Origin: J027 sp034437655
GTDB taxonomy: Bacteria > Chloroflexota > Anaerolineae > Aggregatilineales > J027
Assembly (NCBI GenBank): GCA_034437655.1
Contig: DAOTTU010000001.1
Span: forward strand, 11,669 to 75,668
Length of the DNA: 64,000 nt
Direction: 5' to 3'
This document shows, in pieces, positions 34,000 to 43,232 of this stretch (positions are counted from its first letter, which is position 1; every line of letters starts with the position of its first letter). A model generated the notes under the pieces. That model was not told the origin of the DNA. It did no database searches and saw only the letters and a list, made by a program, of their open reading frames with translations. The position numbers and the translations under genes are program-made.

Positions 34000-35905
34000 G
34001 GGTTGTCACCTTCACATTCACACTATCAATCATTTGCAGCAATTCTTCAGAATGGGCCGGCAAATCAACATAGAATGTCGTGCCCGCGCCAATTTCACTT
34101 TCAACCCATAATTTGCCACCATGCGCTTCAACCAGCCGCTTGGTAATCGGGAGCCCCAGGCCGGTGCCCCCGGCATGACGAATTCCGGTTTCGGTTTGCT
34201 GGAAGGGTTCGAAAACGATGGGCATATCTTCAGCAGCAATACCGGGGCCGGAATCTTCGACAATGAAGCGCACACGATCATCGTGCCGGAACACGCGCAA
34301 CTTTACCCCACCTTGCTCGGTGAATTTGATGGCGTTTGAAAGCAGATTTAGCAACACCTGACGAATACGTCGTTTGTCCCCAACAATGGTCGGCAGGTCG
34401 TCTTCAATCTCCTGTGTGAACGCAATATCTTTGTTCCGTACGAGGCTGTTTGCCGACGCCACAACTGTTGAAAGTTCCTGTTTGAGGTCAACGTCGTCTT
34501 CAATGAACAAGCGCATCATCCCGGCTTCAATCTTCGTAATGTCCAGAATGTCATTGATCAATGACAGCAGGTGGCGTCCGCTGGAAAGGGCTTTTGCCAA
34601 TGCATCTTTCTGCTTATCGGTGACGGGGCCGAGCATTCCCATATGCAGAAACTCGGTGAAGTTGAGGATGGCGTTTAGTGGGGTGCGCAGCTCATGGCTC
34701 ATGCTGGCGAGGAATTGGCTTTTCATCGTGTCCAGCGTGCGGAGTTCTTCAGCAATTTCGACCTGTTCGGCATAGAGACGGCTACGTTCAGTAGCAGCGG
34801 CGGCGAGATCACCAACCGCCTGAATCAGCTCACGTTCAAATTCTGTAAAGCGGCGTTGGGTGCGGCTGGCGAAAGTCAACGCGCCGATTGTGCGGTCACC
34901 GAGGTCAAAGTCATAGCTCAGTACTGCTTGTAGGTCAAGGTGTTTGAAATTCTGCAAAACGTCCGGCTGGTCAGCAAGCTGCGTATTGACATCTTCAATA
35001 ACCAGCAGGCCCGTATGATCAGGAGAAGCACCCGTTAACGGGATGCGCAGTGAGGTTACTTCGGCTTTGGTCTGGTGCGGCTGCAACATCGCGACCGCTT
35101 CGAGGTAAGTTGCCTCTTTGGCGTCATGGTTCTCAAAAATATTCAGCGCAATCAAGTAGTCAACCGTACCGATTTCCTGAACGATTGCTTCAAGAATTTC
35201 GGTGTAGGTTGTGGCGGCGTTGGTCGTCCGTCCAATGTTCGAGAGCGTTTCCGCGAAATTGCGGTTTTCCTCTAACTCACGGGTACGGTCAGCAACACGG
35301 GTTTCAAGCTGCTGATTGAGGTTTTCAAGGGCAACGGCGCTGTGCTGGGCATGGATGAGGCTTTGTTGCAGGGTATCAATGATGAGGCGCAAGATGACAA
35401 TAGCGCCAATCAGGTAGGCGGTGATGTAGGTGATGCTGCTAAATTCTTTTGATTCACTGAGTACCATCGAATGGCTTGCAATGCCTGTACTGGCTGCAAT
35501 GTAGAGCCACCACACGCAAAAAATCGACAGAGTGCCGTATAGTAGTACCCCGCGTTGCCCAATCAGCAAGCCCGCCATCAACATCACGATGGTAAAGCCA
35601 AAAATACCCGGGTCTACGATGCCCCTGCCATTATACGCAAAGATGGTCAGGGCTATCATCAGTGACACAGGGATCAGATGTACTGCGACCTGCAACTGTT
35701 CGCGATGCGTCATCAACAGGGTTAAGAACCCGACGCCAATCAAAGCAACGGCGGCAAGACGATTGTACGGATTTTGAACCTGTACCATGACCACGCTCAA
35801 TGCAAAAAACGTGAACACAATGTTGCGCAAATAGTGCTTAAGGCGTTCGTTATCCTGTAAAACAGTTTGTTGATTGGTCGGGAATGCAGTTGTAGCGGTC
35901 GTCAT
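33986..35905 (-). CDS. Membrane histidine kinase with GAF domain
   Basis: A 639-residue sensor kinase. About five to six N-terminal membrane helices (25-185) are followed by a coiled coil ending in LNQQLETRVADRTRELEEN, a GAF-like domain (about 215-385), the HisKA dimerisation helix with SMSHELRTPLNAIL, and an HATPase domain with NLLSNAIKFTEQGG, DSGPGIA and GGTGLGLPI. The lack of a periplasmic loop suggests a membrane or small-molecule signal. It is co-directional with the NarL-type regulator upstream and receiver 3 downstream. Confidence 0.9.
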   Translation of the reverse strand: MTTATTAFPTNQQTVLQDNERLKHYLRNIVFTFFALSVVMVQVQNPYNRLAAVALIGVGFLTLLMTHREQLQVAVHLIPVSLMIALTIFAYNGRGIVDPGIFGFTIVMLMAGLLIGQRGVLLYGTLSIFCVWWLYIAASTGIASHSMVLSESKEFSSITYITAYLIGAIVILRLIIDTLQQSLIHAQHSAVALENLNQQLETRVADRTRELEENRNFAETLSNIGRTTNAATTYTEILEAIVQEIGTVDYLIALNIFENHDAKEATYLEAVAMLQPHQTKAEVTSLRIPLTGASPDHTGLLVIEDVNTQLADQPDVLQNFKHLDLQAVLSYDFDLGDRTIGALTFASRTQRRFTEFERELIQAVGDLAAAATERSRLYAEQVEIAEELRTLDTMKSQFLASMSHELRTPLNAILNFTEFLHMGMLGPVTDKQKDALAKALSSGRHLLSLINDILDITKIEAGMMRLFIEDDVDLKQELSTVVASANSLVRNKDIAFTQEIEDDLPTIVGDKRRIRQVLLNLLSNAIKFTEQGGVKLRVFRHDDRVRFIVEDSGPGIAAEDMPIVFEPFQQTETGIRHAGGTGLGLPITKRLVEAHGGKLWVESEIGAGTTFYVDLPAHSEELLQMIDSVNVKVTTHAHS

Positions 35906-36027
35906 TGGAAAGGCCTATCTGTCTTTACTCATTTGCCAGCGTTGTTATCAGTATAACGCGCCGCAAGGGGCTATAACGCTGTACAAAGAGAGGGTTTTGC
36001 TACTGGCCAATCGGACAGGTAAGCCAG

Positions 36028-36666
36028 CTAGACCAATCCTGTTTTCGCCGCGATGACGATGGCCTCGGCACGGGTTTCGACTTGCATCTTGCGTAGAATG
36101 TTGCTGAGGTGGAATTTGACCGTGGACGGGCTGATGAAAAGTTCGCTTGCAATCTGTGGGTTCGTCATGCCGGACGCAACCAACCGTAGCACCTCAAGTT
36201 CACGCTCAGTCAACTCAAATTCGGGTACGAGTGTGGTTTCGGGGGTACGCACAAAGAGGTCACGTGTACTGGCCGGAAGTACGGTGTTGCCATCCACCAC
36301 AGATCGGATTGCACTAACGAGGCTACGCGCGATGGTGTCTTTGGGAATATAGCTGACAGCGCCTTTACGCAGCATCTCACGGATACTTTGATCGTCGTCA
36401 TAGCTAGACAGTGCCAGAATCATAATGTCGGGGAACTGCTGATGGATCAGATGTGTGGCCTCAATGCCGTTCATACCCGCCATCACAACATCCATCAACA
36501 CGATTTGTGGTTGCAGGGTTTCACAAAGCAAAAGCGCTTCATCACCGCTGCTGCCGTGCCCGACAATTTCAAAGCTACTGTCAACAGAGAGGGCCAACTC
36601 AACAGCCTCGTGAATGTGGCGATGATCATCTACAATTAGAATACGAATAGGCGATTGTGTACTCAT
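36028..36666 (-). CDS. NarL/LuxR-type response regulator
   Basis: A 212-residue transcription factor. The receiver domain (about 6-120) has IVDDHRHIHEAV, IVLMDVVMAGMNGIE (phospho-acceptor Asp) and ALSSYDD. The C-terminal LuxR-type helix-turn-helix (about 148-212) carries TERELEVLRLVASGMTNPQIASEL and SPSTVKFHLSNILRKM. First gene of the signalling cluster; a 122-bp gap separates it from the kinase. An alternative GTG start exists nine bases upstream. Confidence 0.9.
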   Translation of the reverse strand: MSTQSPIRILIVDDHRHIHEAVELALSVDSSFEIVGHGSSGDEALLLCETLQPQIVLMDVVMAGMNGIEATHLIHQQFPDIMILALSSYDDDQSIREMLRKGAVSYIPKDTIARSLVSAIRSVVDGNTVLPASTRDLFVRTPETTLVPEFELTERELEVLRLVASGMTNPQIASELFISPSTVKFHLSNILRKMQVETRAEAIVIAAKTGLV

Positions 36667-36694
36667 CTTTAGCACTATTATGTCGTATCAATTA

Positions 36695-36722
36695 TCTATA
36701 GTATCAGCGGAAACGATGACAA
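36695..36722 (-). promoter_or_regulatory. Promoter of the NarL-type regulator gene
   Basis: On the minus strand TTGTCA (36722-36717), a 16-bp spacer and TATAGA (36700-36695), about 30 bp before the start codon. The spacer is slightly short. Confidence 0.5.
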
Positions 36723-36763
36723 TTGCAAACCTGTTCTTCAAGTTCGTCAGGTGACCAAAGCCC

Positions 36764-37861
36764 ATGCGTCTAACTGTTTTCTTAGAACTCAAGGGGTCGC
36801 TACAACGATGGGCAGCGTATGGACTTTTATCTCGAGAATTAGCACTCTACACCGAATTGTACACGCAATTTGGTGTTCACACGACATTCGTTTCGTATGG
36901 AACTACCGGTGATCAAGCCATCATTGCACCATACGCAGGGCTAGCAGTACGTTGTAATGCCCGGGGGTTGCCAGCACGGATGTATCAACGTTTTATCCAC
37001 CTGATTCACGCGCCAACGCTGCGCCGCACTGACCTCATCAAAACAAATCAACATTACGGCAGCAACGTGGCATTACGGGCAGCCCGCTTCTGGCGTAAAC
37101 CGTTGATTGTGCGTGGCGGCTATGTGTGGTCGCAGTTTATGGTCAAGCAGTATGGTGTAGATTCACCTGAGGCGCAACATGCTCGTCGTATTGAGACAAG
37201 CATCTTTCACCATGCCGACGCCATCGTCCTCACTGCCGAACACATGCGCGACTACGTGCAGCAACACTACTCGCCCTCCACCGAGTCAATCATTATCCCT
37301 AACTATGTGGACACGACACGCCATCGGCCACTGGATGTGACAAAAGAGTTTGATGTGGGCTTTGTTGGGCGTCTGGAGTCACAAAAAAACCCTGAACTGC
37401 TGTTGCAAGCCATTGCGACTACTGGCTCCTCATTGCTTGTCGTCGGTGATGGCACGCTACGAGAGCAGCTACAACGCGACTATGCACACCTGGGGACACA
37501 AATTACGTGGCAAGGTACTGTTCCCCATGCAGCGCTACCCGCGTTGTTGAACCGTTGCCGGGTGTATGTTCTGCCCTCACAGTACGAAGGACACCCTAAA
37601 ACACTGCTCGAGGCGATGGCCTGTAGTTTACCTGTCATCGGCACCAACGTCGTCGGGATTCGTGAGGCCATTGAACACGGCGTCACAGGTTGGCTGTGCG
37701 AACCAACGCTTGAATCAATTGTATGGGCGTTGCAAACCGCTCTGCATTCCCCGCAGCGTGCCGAAGTTGGGCACAATGCGCGTCGATATATTCAGGAGCG
37801 CATGGCATTAGACATTGTAGCCGCTCAGGAATATGCCCTTTATCAACAGCTATTGAGTTGA
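36764..37861 (+). CDS. Glycosyltransferase family 4 (group 1)
   Basis: A 365-residue GT-B fold enzyme. The N-terminal acceptor domain is followed by the donor domain with FDVGFVGRLESQKNPELLLQA, VVGDGTLREQLQ, VLPSQYEGHPKTLLEAMACSLPVIGTNVVGI, which includes the E-x7-E pattern. It probably adds a sugar to a surface polysaccharide or glycolipid. The start has AGGTGA ten bases upstream. It is divergent from the signalling cluster, and ilvD follows 78 bp later. Confidence 0.88.
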   Translation: MRLTVFLELKGSLQRWAAYGLLSRELALYTELYTQFGVHTTFVSYGTTGDQAIIAPYAGLAVRCNARGLPARMYQRFIHLIHAPTLRRTDLIKTNQHYGSNVALRAARFWRKPLIVRGGYVWSQFMVKQYGVDSPEAQHARRIETSIFHHADAIVLTAEHMRDYVQQHYSPSTESIIIPNYVDTTRHRPLDVTKEFDVGFVGRLESQKNPELLLQAIATTGSSLLVVGDGTLREQLQRDYAHLGTQITWQGTVPHAALPALLNRCRVYVLPSQYEGHPKTLLEAMACSLPVIGTNVVGIREAIEHGVTGWLCEPTLESIVWALQTALHSPQRAEVGHNARRYIQERMALDIVAAQEYALYQQLLS

Positions 37862-37939
37862 ACGTTGCGCCGCACTCCATTCCTCGGCATACTTACTGGC
37901 CAATAGTGTTTTATGTCCTGGCACAGAAGGAAATTTATT

Positions 37940-39637
37940 ATGACTGAGCAGCCCACCAAAACCCCGCCCAACACCAACAGCCGTACCCTGGTTGATGGCC
38001 CCGAACGCGCCGCCACCCGTGCGATGTTCAAAGCCATCGGCCTGACCGATGAGGACCTCAAGAAACCACTGGTCGCGATTGCAAATACATGGACCGAAGT
38101 CGGCCCCTGTAATTTTCATTTGCGGCGTTTGGCTGCCAGGGTCAAAGAGGGGATTAAACGCGCTGGCGGGACACCCTTCGAGTTCAACACTGTCAGTATC
38201 AGCGATGGCATTACGATGGGTACCGAGGGCATGAAAGCCTCGCTCATCAGCCGCGAAGTGATTGCCGACAGCATCGAGTTGGTCACGCGGGCGAACTACT
38301 TTGACGGGGTGATTGCGCTCAGTTCTTGCGACAAGACCATTCCGGGCACCATTATGGCGCTCATCCGCCTCAATATCCCCTCTTTGATGCTCTATGGTGG
38401 CACTATCATGCCCGGCAACTACAACGGCCAGAAGATGGACATCGTTTCCGTATTTGAAGCCATCGGCAAGTATCAGACAGGCGAAATTGACGAAGACGAA
38501 CTCCACGCAATCGAGAACGTTTCGTGTCCGGGACCGGGGGCGTGTGGCGGACAGTTCACGGCGAACACGATGGCCACCGTCAGCCAGGTGATAGGCATCA
38601 GCCCGGTCGGAATGAATGACGTCCCCGCCGAAGATAAGGAAAAGGAAGACGTTGCGATGCAGGCCGGCGCCATGATGTTGGACCTCATTGAACGCGACAT
38701 CCGCCCACGTGACATTATTGACCGCAAAGCGTTGGAAAACGCGGTTGCCATCGCCACGGGGACGGCCGGCAGCACCAATGCGGTTCTCCATCTGCTCGCC
38801 TTTGCGCGTGAGGCGGGTGTTGAGTTGACGCTGGATGACATCGAAGCCATCAGTCAACGCACCCCCGTGATTACCGATATGCGCCCTACCGGGAAATTCG
38901 TCGCCGTTGACCTCTACCGAGCCGGCGGTGTCAAGTTCCTGGCCAAACGGATGCTGGACGGTGGCTTGTTACATGGCGATGTGAAGACAGTCACCGGGCA
39001 AACGCTGGCCGAAGAACTCGCCGACGCCACCGAAACCCCCGGCCAGGAGATTGTCACGACATTGGACGCCCCCAAGAAACCTACCGGCGGTCTGGTGATC
39101 CTCAAGGGGAATCTCGCCCCGAATGGTGCGGTGGTTAAACTCAAAGGCGATGAACCGCAGTACCACAAAGGCCCGGCACGCATCTTTGAATGCGAAGAAG
39201 ACGCTTTCGCCGCTGTGCAAGCCCAGAAGATCAAAGCCGGGGATGTCGTCGTTGTGCGTTATGAGGGGCCGGTCGGTGGGCCGGGGATGCGCGAAATGCT
39301 ACAAGTTACCGCTGCCATTGTTGGTCAAGGACTCGGCCGCGATGTGATGCTCCTTACCGATGGGCGGTTCAGTGGCGGCACGCGGGGCTTGATGATCGGG
39401 CATATTGCGCCAGAAGCGATGGTCGGTGGCCCGATTGGTTTGCTGCAAGAAGGTGATATGGTCGAGGTTGATGTCGCGGCCCGCTCACTGAATGTCTTGC
39501 TGGACGAGGACGAACTCGAAGCCCGTCGCGCACAGTGGCAAGCCCCCGAACCGCATTACGCCTCGGGTGTACTGGCCAAGTATGCTCGCCTGGCCAAGCA
39601 AGCCGACGACGGTGCTGTTAGCAACGTCTGGCTGTAG
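37940..39637 (+). CDS. ilvD: Dihydroxy-acid dehydratase
   Basis: A 565-residue Fe-S dehydratase of branched-chain amino acid synthesis. Cluster-ligating and active-site motifs are SSCDKTIPGTIMA, NVSCPGPGACGGQFTANTMA, and LLTDGRFSGGTRGLMIGH. ATG 37940 has AAGGA nine bases upstream; the frame extends to 37913 without one. A stand-alone gene with no ilvBC or leu genes in the window. Confidence 0.95.
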   Translation: MTEQPTKTPPNTNSRTLVDGPERAATRAMFKAIGLTDEDLKKPLVAIANTWTEVGPCNFHLRRLAARVKEGIKRAGGTPFEFNTVSISDGITMGTEGMKASLISREVIADSIELVTRANYFDGVIALSSCDKTIPGTIMALIRLNIPSLMLYGGTIMPGNYNGQKMDIVSVFEAIGKYQTGEIDEDELHAIENVSCPGPGACGGQFTANTMATVSQVIGISPVGMNDVPAEDKEKEDVAMQAGAMMLDLIERDIRPRDIIDRKALENAVAIATGTAGSTNAVLHLLAFAREAGVELTLDDIEAISQRTPVITDMRPTGKFVAVDLYRAGGVKFLAKRMLDGGLLHGDVKTVTGQTLAEELADATETPGQEIVTTLDAPKKPTGGLVILKGNLAPNGAVVKLKGDEPQYHKGPARIFECEEDAFAAVQAQKIKAGDVVVVRYEGPVGGPGMREMLQVTAAIVGQGLGRDVMLLTDGRFSGGTRGLMIGHIAPEAMVGGPIGLLQEGDMVEVDVAARSLNVLLDEDELEARRAQWQAPEPHYASGVLAKYARLAKQADDGAVSNVWL

Positions 39638-39667
39638 ACTGCCAGATCAGATTGGAGCCAAAACGCT

Positions 39668-40408
39668 ATGCCCCATCCCATCTCCGCTGCAAGCCTTTTT
39701 GACCTGAACGCGACCGCACTGGCCAGCCTGTTCGACGGGACAACCTACGCATGGGAGGTTATTCCGCGCATTGGTGAGCTAATTGCCGCTCAATTTGCAC
39801 AGGGGTTGCCCATTTTTTCCGCCGAAAAACGAACAGCCTATCATCCCTCCACCCACTTTGGCGACAAACCGATCTACATCGGGGAAAATGTCACGATTGA
39901 ACCCGGCGTTTACATTGAAGGGCCGGCGATCATTCATAACGGTGCAATGTTGCGTCATGGGGCCTATGTGCGGGCCAATGTCATCCTTGCGCCGGGCGCG
40001 ATGGTCGGGCACGCGACGGAAATTAAGAACACCATCATGCTGGAAGATGCCCACGCCCCCCACTTCGCCTATCTGGGTGATAGTATTCTAGGGCAGCGGG
40101 TCAATCTGGGGGCAGGCACAAAGCTCTCTAACCTGGCCGTGTCTTCCGCTACAGACCCTGCCACTGGCAAGCGGCCGACCATCCAGATTCCGTTTCAGGG
40201 TGAACGGCTGGACACAGGCTTGACCAAATTTGGCGCAGTGTTGGGCGATGACGTGCAAATCGGCTGCAATGCGGTGACCAACCCCGGCACAGTGATCGGG
40301 GCGCGGACATGGGTCTATGCGGTGGCGTCCCTGGCCAAAGGGTATTATCCGTCGGATAGCGTCATCAAGCTACGGCAAAACGTCGAAATCATAGAAAAGC
40401 GCCGCTAA
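39668..40408 (+). CDS. Left-handed beta-helix (GlmU C-terminal-like) protein
   Basis: A 246-residue protein. A helical N-terminus of about 70 residues precedes hexapeptide repeats that begin at GENVTIEPGVYIEGPAIIHNGAMLRHGAYVRANVILAPGAMVG. It resembles the acyltransferase half of GlmU and of sugar-nucleotidyltransferase-linked proteins, including NAVTNPGTVIGARTWVYAVAS. It forms a set with the following phosphomutase and nucleotidyltransferase, suggesting sugar-nucleotide synthesis; whether it is catalytic is unclear. Confidence 0.75.
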   Translation: MPHPISAASLFDLNATALASLFDGTTYAWEVIPRIGELIAAQFAQGLPIFSAEKRTAYHPSTHFGDKPIYIGENVTIEPGVYIEGPAIIHNGAMLRHGAYVRANVILAPGAMVGHATEIKNTIMLEDAHAPHFAYLGDSILGQRVNLGAGTKLSNLAVSSATDPATGKRPTIQIPFQGERLDTGLTKFGAVLGDDVQIGCNAVTNPGTVIGARTWVYAVASLAKGYYPSDSVIKLRQNVEIIEKRR

Positions 40409-40447
40409 TATTAGATGGTGCAGTATACAGTATACAAAGGACACCCA

Positions 40448-41854
40448 TTGACTGAACTTTCTCAGAAGATTTTCCGTGCTTACGATGTTCGCGGCACTGT
40501 TGCTGGCCCCAACATCAATCTCACGGCGGGCATCATGACCGACATCGGCCGCGCCTATGGCAGCCACCTGCATACTGAAAAGCTCGGCACCACAGTGGTC
40601 GTCGGGCAAGACACGCGCCCTTCATCCGCAAGCCTGGCCGCCGCGTTCATTGAGGGCTTGCTGGCGACAGGCTGTGATGTGATTGACCTTGGCCCATGTC
40701 CGACGCCCGTTAGTTACTGGTACGCCACCCGACAGGGCAACCTGCCACGTGCCATGATTACGGGTAGCCACCTTGAAGCGTCGAAAAACGGCGTTAAATT
40801 CAGTATCGGCAACCGTCCGTTGTATGGTGATACGATTCAGGCATTCTATCAGCGTATTCAGAATCAAGATTTTGTGCAGGCCAGCACGCCCGGCACGCGA
40901 ACGACACATGACGCCAAAGCAGACTATATCGCGGACATTCAGCAGGACATAACCCTCGAACATCCACCCCGCGTCGTACTCGAATGCTACAGGGGCGCAA
41001 CAGCCCTCATTGCCAGAGAACTTTTCACAGCACTAGGCTGCGAGATCGTCGAATGCCTGAATTGTTCGGTTAGCGACGGCACATTTTCCACCCACCAACC
41101 CAACCCATCCGAAGCCGAAAATCTACGCGAGTTAATCGCGGCTGTGCAGCACCACAACGCTGAACTGGGCATCGCCTTTGACGGGGATGGTGATCGCGTC
41201 GGAATAGTGGACAACAACGGCACGATTATTGACGCTGACCGCTTGCTGGCACTGCTCGCCCGTGATCTGTTAAGCCGCCAGCCGGGGGCAGTCGTCGTGG
41301 TCGATGTTTCCGGCAGTAGCGTGGTGACAAATGAGGTGCGGCGGTTGGGTGGCACCCCGATCATGTGTCGCAACGGTCATCCGTTCATTAAAGTCGCGAT
41401 GGATAAGCACGCGGCCGCACTGGGCGGTGAGGTCAGCGGGCATATTTTCATTGACGATAACTACTATGGTTTCGATGATGGGTTATACGCGGCCGTGCGT
41501 CTTGTAGAAGCTATTGCCAATGCCGGCAAACCCCTCAGCGAGATTGACGCCAGTATCCCCCGCCTCTACAGCACACCCGTTTATCGGCCCCACTGCCCAC
41601 CCGAGCAAATGCCAGACGCCATCGCTGCGGTGAAAGCTGAACTCAGCGCACAGGCGCAAACTGTAACCGAAATTGACGGCCTACGCCTCGACTTTGACAA
41701 CGGCTGGGGACTCATCCGCGCCAGCAACACTGAGCCCGTGTTGAGTATGCGTTTTGAAGGCAACACTGAAACCGACGCCACACAACACCGCGACGCCTTT
41801 TTTGCCGTGCTGGCAACATTTCCAGACATCGACCTGTCGAAATATCGCGACTAG
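40448..41854 (+). CDS. Phosphomannomutase / phosphoglucomutase
   Basis: A 468-residue alpha-D-phosphohexomutase. The four signature loops are present: TGSHLEASKNGVKFS (phosphoserine loop; SHLE instead of the usual SHNP), DGDGDR (metal), GGEVSGH (sugar) and RASNTEP (phosphate). The TTG at 40448 has AAAGGA six bases upstream and starts right before the domain; the alternative ATG at 40415 has no ribosome site. Works with the nucleotidyltransferase 14 bp downstream. Confidence 0.88.
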   Translation: MTELSQKIFRAYDVRGTVAGPNINLTAGIMTDIGRAYGSHLHTEKLGTTVVVGQDTRPSSASLAAAFIEGLLATGCDVIDLGPCPTPVSYWYATRQGNLPRAMITGSHLEASKNGVKFSIGNRPLYGDTIQAFYQRIQNQDFVQASTPGTRTTHDAKADYIADIQQDITLEHPPRVVLECYRGATALIARELFTALGCEIVECLNCSVSDGTFSTHQPNPSEAENLRELIAAVQHHNAELGIAFDGDGDRVGIVDNNGTIIDADRLLALLARDLLSRQPGAVVVVDVSGSSVVTNEVRRLGGTPIMCRNGHPFIKVAMDKHAAALGGEVSGHIFIDDNYYGFDDGLYAAVRLVEAIANAGKPLSEIDASIPRLYSTPVYRPHCPPEQMPDAIAAVKAELSAQAQTVTEIDGLRLDFDNGWGLIRASNTEPVLSMRFEGNTETDATQHRDAFFAVLATFPDIDLSKYRD

Positions 41855-41868
41855 AGGATAAACCTATA

Positions 41869-42582
41869 ATGGATGCAATCATTATGGCGGCGGGCAAAGG
41901 CACACGGATGCAGCCGCTCACCGAGACCACGCCCAAGCCGCTCCTTATGCTGCAAGGTCAACCGATTTTGCACTGGTCGCTGCAAGGACTGCGCACCGTA
42001 GCCGACCGCGTACTGGTTGTCGTGAGCTATCTGGGTGAGCAGATTGAAGCCTACATGCAACAACAGGGCATCTTCAGCGACTATGCTATTGTACGTCAGA
42101 CGCCAAAACCTCTCGGCACCGGGCATGCGCTGCAATGCTGCCAACCACACTTGCACAGCGATGCATTTATGGTCCTCAACGGCGACGACCTTTATAATGT
42201 CAGCGCCTTGCAACGGCTTGCAGCGACTTCGACCGGGCTGCTGGCAGTGTGGAAAGACGACCCGACCAAATACGCAGCCGTGATCCGTAATGACGATGAC
42301 AGCTTGCAGCGTCTGCACGAAAAACCCCCCGAAGGCATGTATACACCGCCTGTGCTGGTCAACATTGGGGGGTATAAACTCGATCAATCAATTTTCGCGC
42401 ATGAATTGGAACTGTCAGCACGCGGTGAGTATGAACTAACCGATTATGTCACCTATTTAGCTGGACAAAAGCCGATGGCAGTGATTGAAGCCGACTTCTG
42501 GCAGCCCATCGGCTATCCGCATGACCTTGACGCTGCCCAGAAACTTGATCTGCAAGCGTTGGTATTCGACCATCAAACATAA
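41869..42582 (+). CDS. Sugar-phosphate nucleotidyltransferase
   Basis: A 237-residue NTP-transferase of the RmlA/GlmU N-terminal family. AAGKGTRMQPLTETTPKPLL is the nucleotide-binding signature, followed by LNGDDLY (metal-binding Asp) and EKPPEG. Together with the preceding mutase and beta-helix protein it would make an NDP-sugar such as GDP-mannose, dTDP-glucose or UDP-GlcNAc; the base is not determinable. GAGGA precedes the ATG. Confidence 0.87.
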   Translation: MDAIIMAAGKGTRMQPLTETTPKPLLMLQGQPILHWSLQGLRTVADRVLVVVSYLGEQIEAYMQQQGIFSDYAIVRQTPKPLGTGHALQCCQPHLHSDAFMVLNGDDLYNVSALQRLAATSTGLLAVWKDDPTKYAAVIRNDDDSLQRLHEKPPEGMYTPPVLVNIGGYKLDQSIFAHELELSARGEYELTDYVTYLAGQKPMAVIEADFWQPIGYPHDLDAAQKLDLQALVFDHQT

Positions 42583-42642
42583 ACACCAGATGTGCATTGG
42601 GGACGATTCTATTGGTTTGTAAATGTCTGTGCCTTAAAATGG

Positions 42643-42666
42643 ATGGTATAGCATAGCAAATACCAT
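42643..42666 (+). promoter_or_regulatory. Inverted repeat upstream of msrB
   Basis: ATGGTAT (42643-42649) and ATACCAT (42660-42666) form a 7-bp inverted repeat with a 10-bp spacer, ending two bases before the GAGGAG ribosome site of msrB. Candidate repressor operator or mRNA hairpin; no regulator is identified. Confidence 0.4.
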
Positions 42667-42682
42667 AGAGGAGCCACATTCT

Positions 42683-43102
42683 ATGTCTGACCAACCCAGA
42701 GTGCAACGCAGCGAAGAAGAATGGCGTCAACTCCTAACCCCTGAACAATACGCCGTGCTGCGTCAACAAGGCACTGAACGCCCCTTCACTGGCAAATATG
42801 TCAATGAAAAGACGCCCGGTGTTTATCGTTGTGCGGCTTGTGGCAATGCCCTTTTTGACGCAGACACCAAGTTCGAATCTGGTTCAGGCTGGCCGAGCTT
42901 TTACGACGTCATTGAAGAAGGCAACGTTGAACTGCGCGAGGACTTGAGCCACGGTATGCGTCGGGTAGAGGTTGTCTGCGCTAATTGCGAGTCTCATCTG
43001 GGGCATGTCTTCGAAGACGGTCCGCGTGACAAAACGGGGCTGCGCTACTGCATTAATTCGCTGGCGCTCGATCTCGACGCGCAGAATGATAACAACACCT
43101 GA
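42683..43102 (+). CDS. msrB: Peptide-methionine (R)-S-oxide reductase MsrB
   Basis: A 139-residue cytosolic repair enzyme reducing methionine-R-sulfoxide. Zinc-binding pairs CAAC and CANC are present, as are the GSGWPSFYD substrate loop, HLGHVFEDGP and the catalytic Cys in RYCINSLAL. Normal length. No msrA nearby. GAGGAG lies upstream of the ATG. Confidence 0.95.
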   Translation: MSDQPRVQRSEEEWRQLLTPEQYAVLRQQGTERPFTGKYVNEKTPGVYRCAACGNALFDADTKFESGSGWPSFYDVIEEGNVELREDLSHGMRRVEVVCANCESHLGHVFEDGPRDKTGLRYCINSLALDLDAQNDNNT

Positions 43103-43232
43103 TCCTGCAAGCCACCCCCCTACAACTTGCCCCCCTGTCGCTGGATGATGTTGCTCCACATTGCATCGTCCGGCGATTTTCGCTATAAGTGAAAGATGAT
43201 CATCGCAACCATGCAGGAACCCTGAAGGCGCT

